Of a stretch of 64,000 nucleotides of DNA, positions 63,837 through 64,000 are shown piece after piece (within the stretch, counting starts at the first letter, position 1; every line of letters starts with the position of its first letter). The notes under the pieces were generated by a model. That model was given only the letters and a program-made list of their open reading frames with translations. It was not told the DNA's origin and searched no databases. Origin of the DNA: Sapria himalayana (lineage: Eukaryota; Streptophyta; Magnoliopsida; Malpighiales; Rafflesiaceae); assembly GCA_029783825.1 (NCBI GenBank), contig JAREIK010012298.1:124001-188000 (forward strand), read 5' to 3'. A program made the position numbers and the translations under genes.

Positions 63837-64000
63837 CTATGTTGCACGAACACGGATACGGACACGGAGATACGACACGGCAGGATACGGGGACACGGCA
63901 AATTCTAAAAAACTAGGATACGGATACGACTAGGATACGTCATGATAAAAAAAATAAAATTAAAAATAAAAATTATTAATTATAAATATTAGGTATTTTA
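63837..64000 (-). mobile_element. family 2 TIR element (copy D), cut by window edge
   Basis: Starts CTATGTTGCACGAACACGG and continues with the same AT-rich half as copy B, in the same orientation, to the end of the window. Its right end and target duplication are outside. Confidence 0.9.

Noticed and set aside
1..64000. tRNA, rRNA, CRISPR, prokaryotic operons or phage-like modules
   Set aside because: Nothing resembling these was seen. The splice structure and repeats are those of a plant nucleus.

Overview
This window is nuclear DNA of a flowering plant. The evidence is spliceosomal GT-AG introns, plant-type LINE, Copia and Gypsy elements, many short terminal-inverted-repeat (TIR) transposons, and two recognisable plant genes. 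Intergenic and intronic DNA is very AT-rich and crowded with decayed transposons. The species cannot be named from the sequence.

Layout. Positions 1-6290 are nested retrotransposon debris: a minus-strand L1-type LINE (ORF1 plus endonuclease, with the reverse transcriptase off the left edge), a decayed Copia pol fragment, and a decayed Gypsy element with a likely 5' LTR and primer binding site. Positions 6291-13986 hold no supported gene, but contain a ~1.02-kb tandem duplication, a degenerate short-repeat array and a CT microsatellite. Positions 14001-15209 (minus) carry a two-exon inositol tris/tetrakisphosphate kinase gene of the ITPK1 type. Positions ~16350-17912 are a strongly strand-asymmetric purine minisatellite.

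From 18316 to beyond the right edge, the minus strand carries one very long gene for the nucleolar WD40 protein TORMOZ/UTP13 (animal TBL3), a component of the small-subunit processome. Ten consecutive 3' coding exons were located with in-phase splice sites: 59709-59974, 50489-50623, 44237-44355, 40968-41124, 40618-40864, 40414-40490, 33729-33848, 24890-25024, 24612-24791 and 18316-18633. They give 583 codons plus stop. The first ~290 codons lie right of 64000. More than 95% of this 41.7-kb span is intron, much of it filled with transposons.

Mobile DNA in the introns includes a structurally complete Copia element (19701-24228; 236-bp LTRs, 5-bp target duplication) and three families of non-autonomous TIR elements with clear 8-bp target-site duplications, as in hAT transposons. 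Family 1 is GC-rich (TIR near TAGAGGTGTCAAAC), family 2 has TIR CTATGTTGCACGG, and family 3 has TIR CATA(G/C)TTGTGAAA. There is also a mariner-like remnant that keeps a transposase C-terminus, several decayed Copia pol pieces, and one element nested inside another (41809-42995).

The two genes are unrelated in biochemistry (inositol phosphate signalling and ribosome assembly). From memory, their Arabidopsis counterparts have consecutive locus numbers (AT5G16750 TORMOZ, AT5G16760 ITPK1), so the pair looks like ancient conserved synteny that survived heavy transposon expansion. No RNA genes, CRISPR arrays or novel multi-gene system were found.
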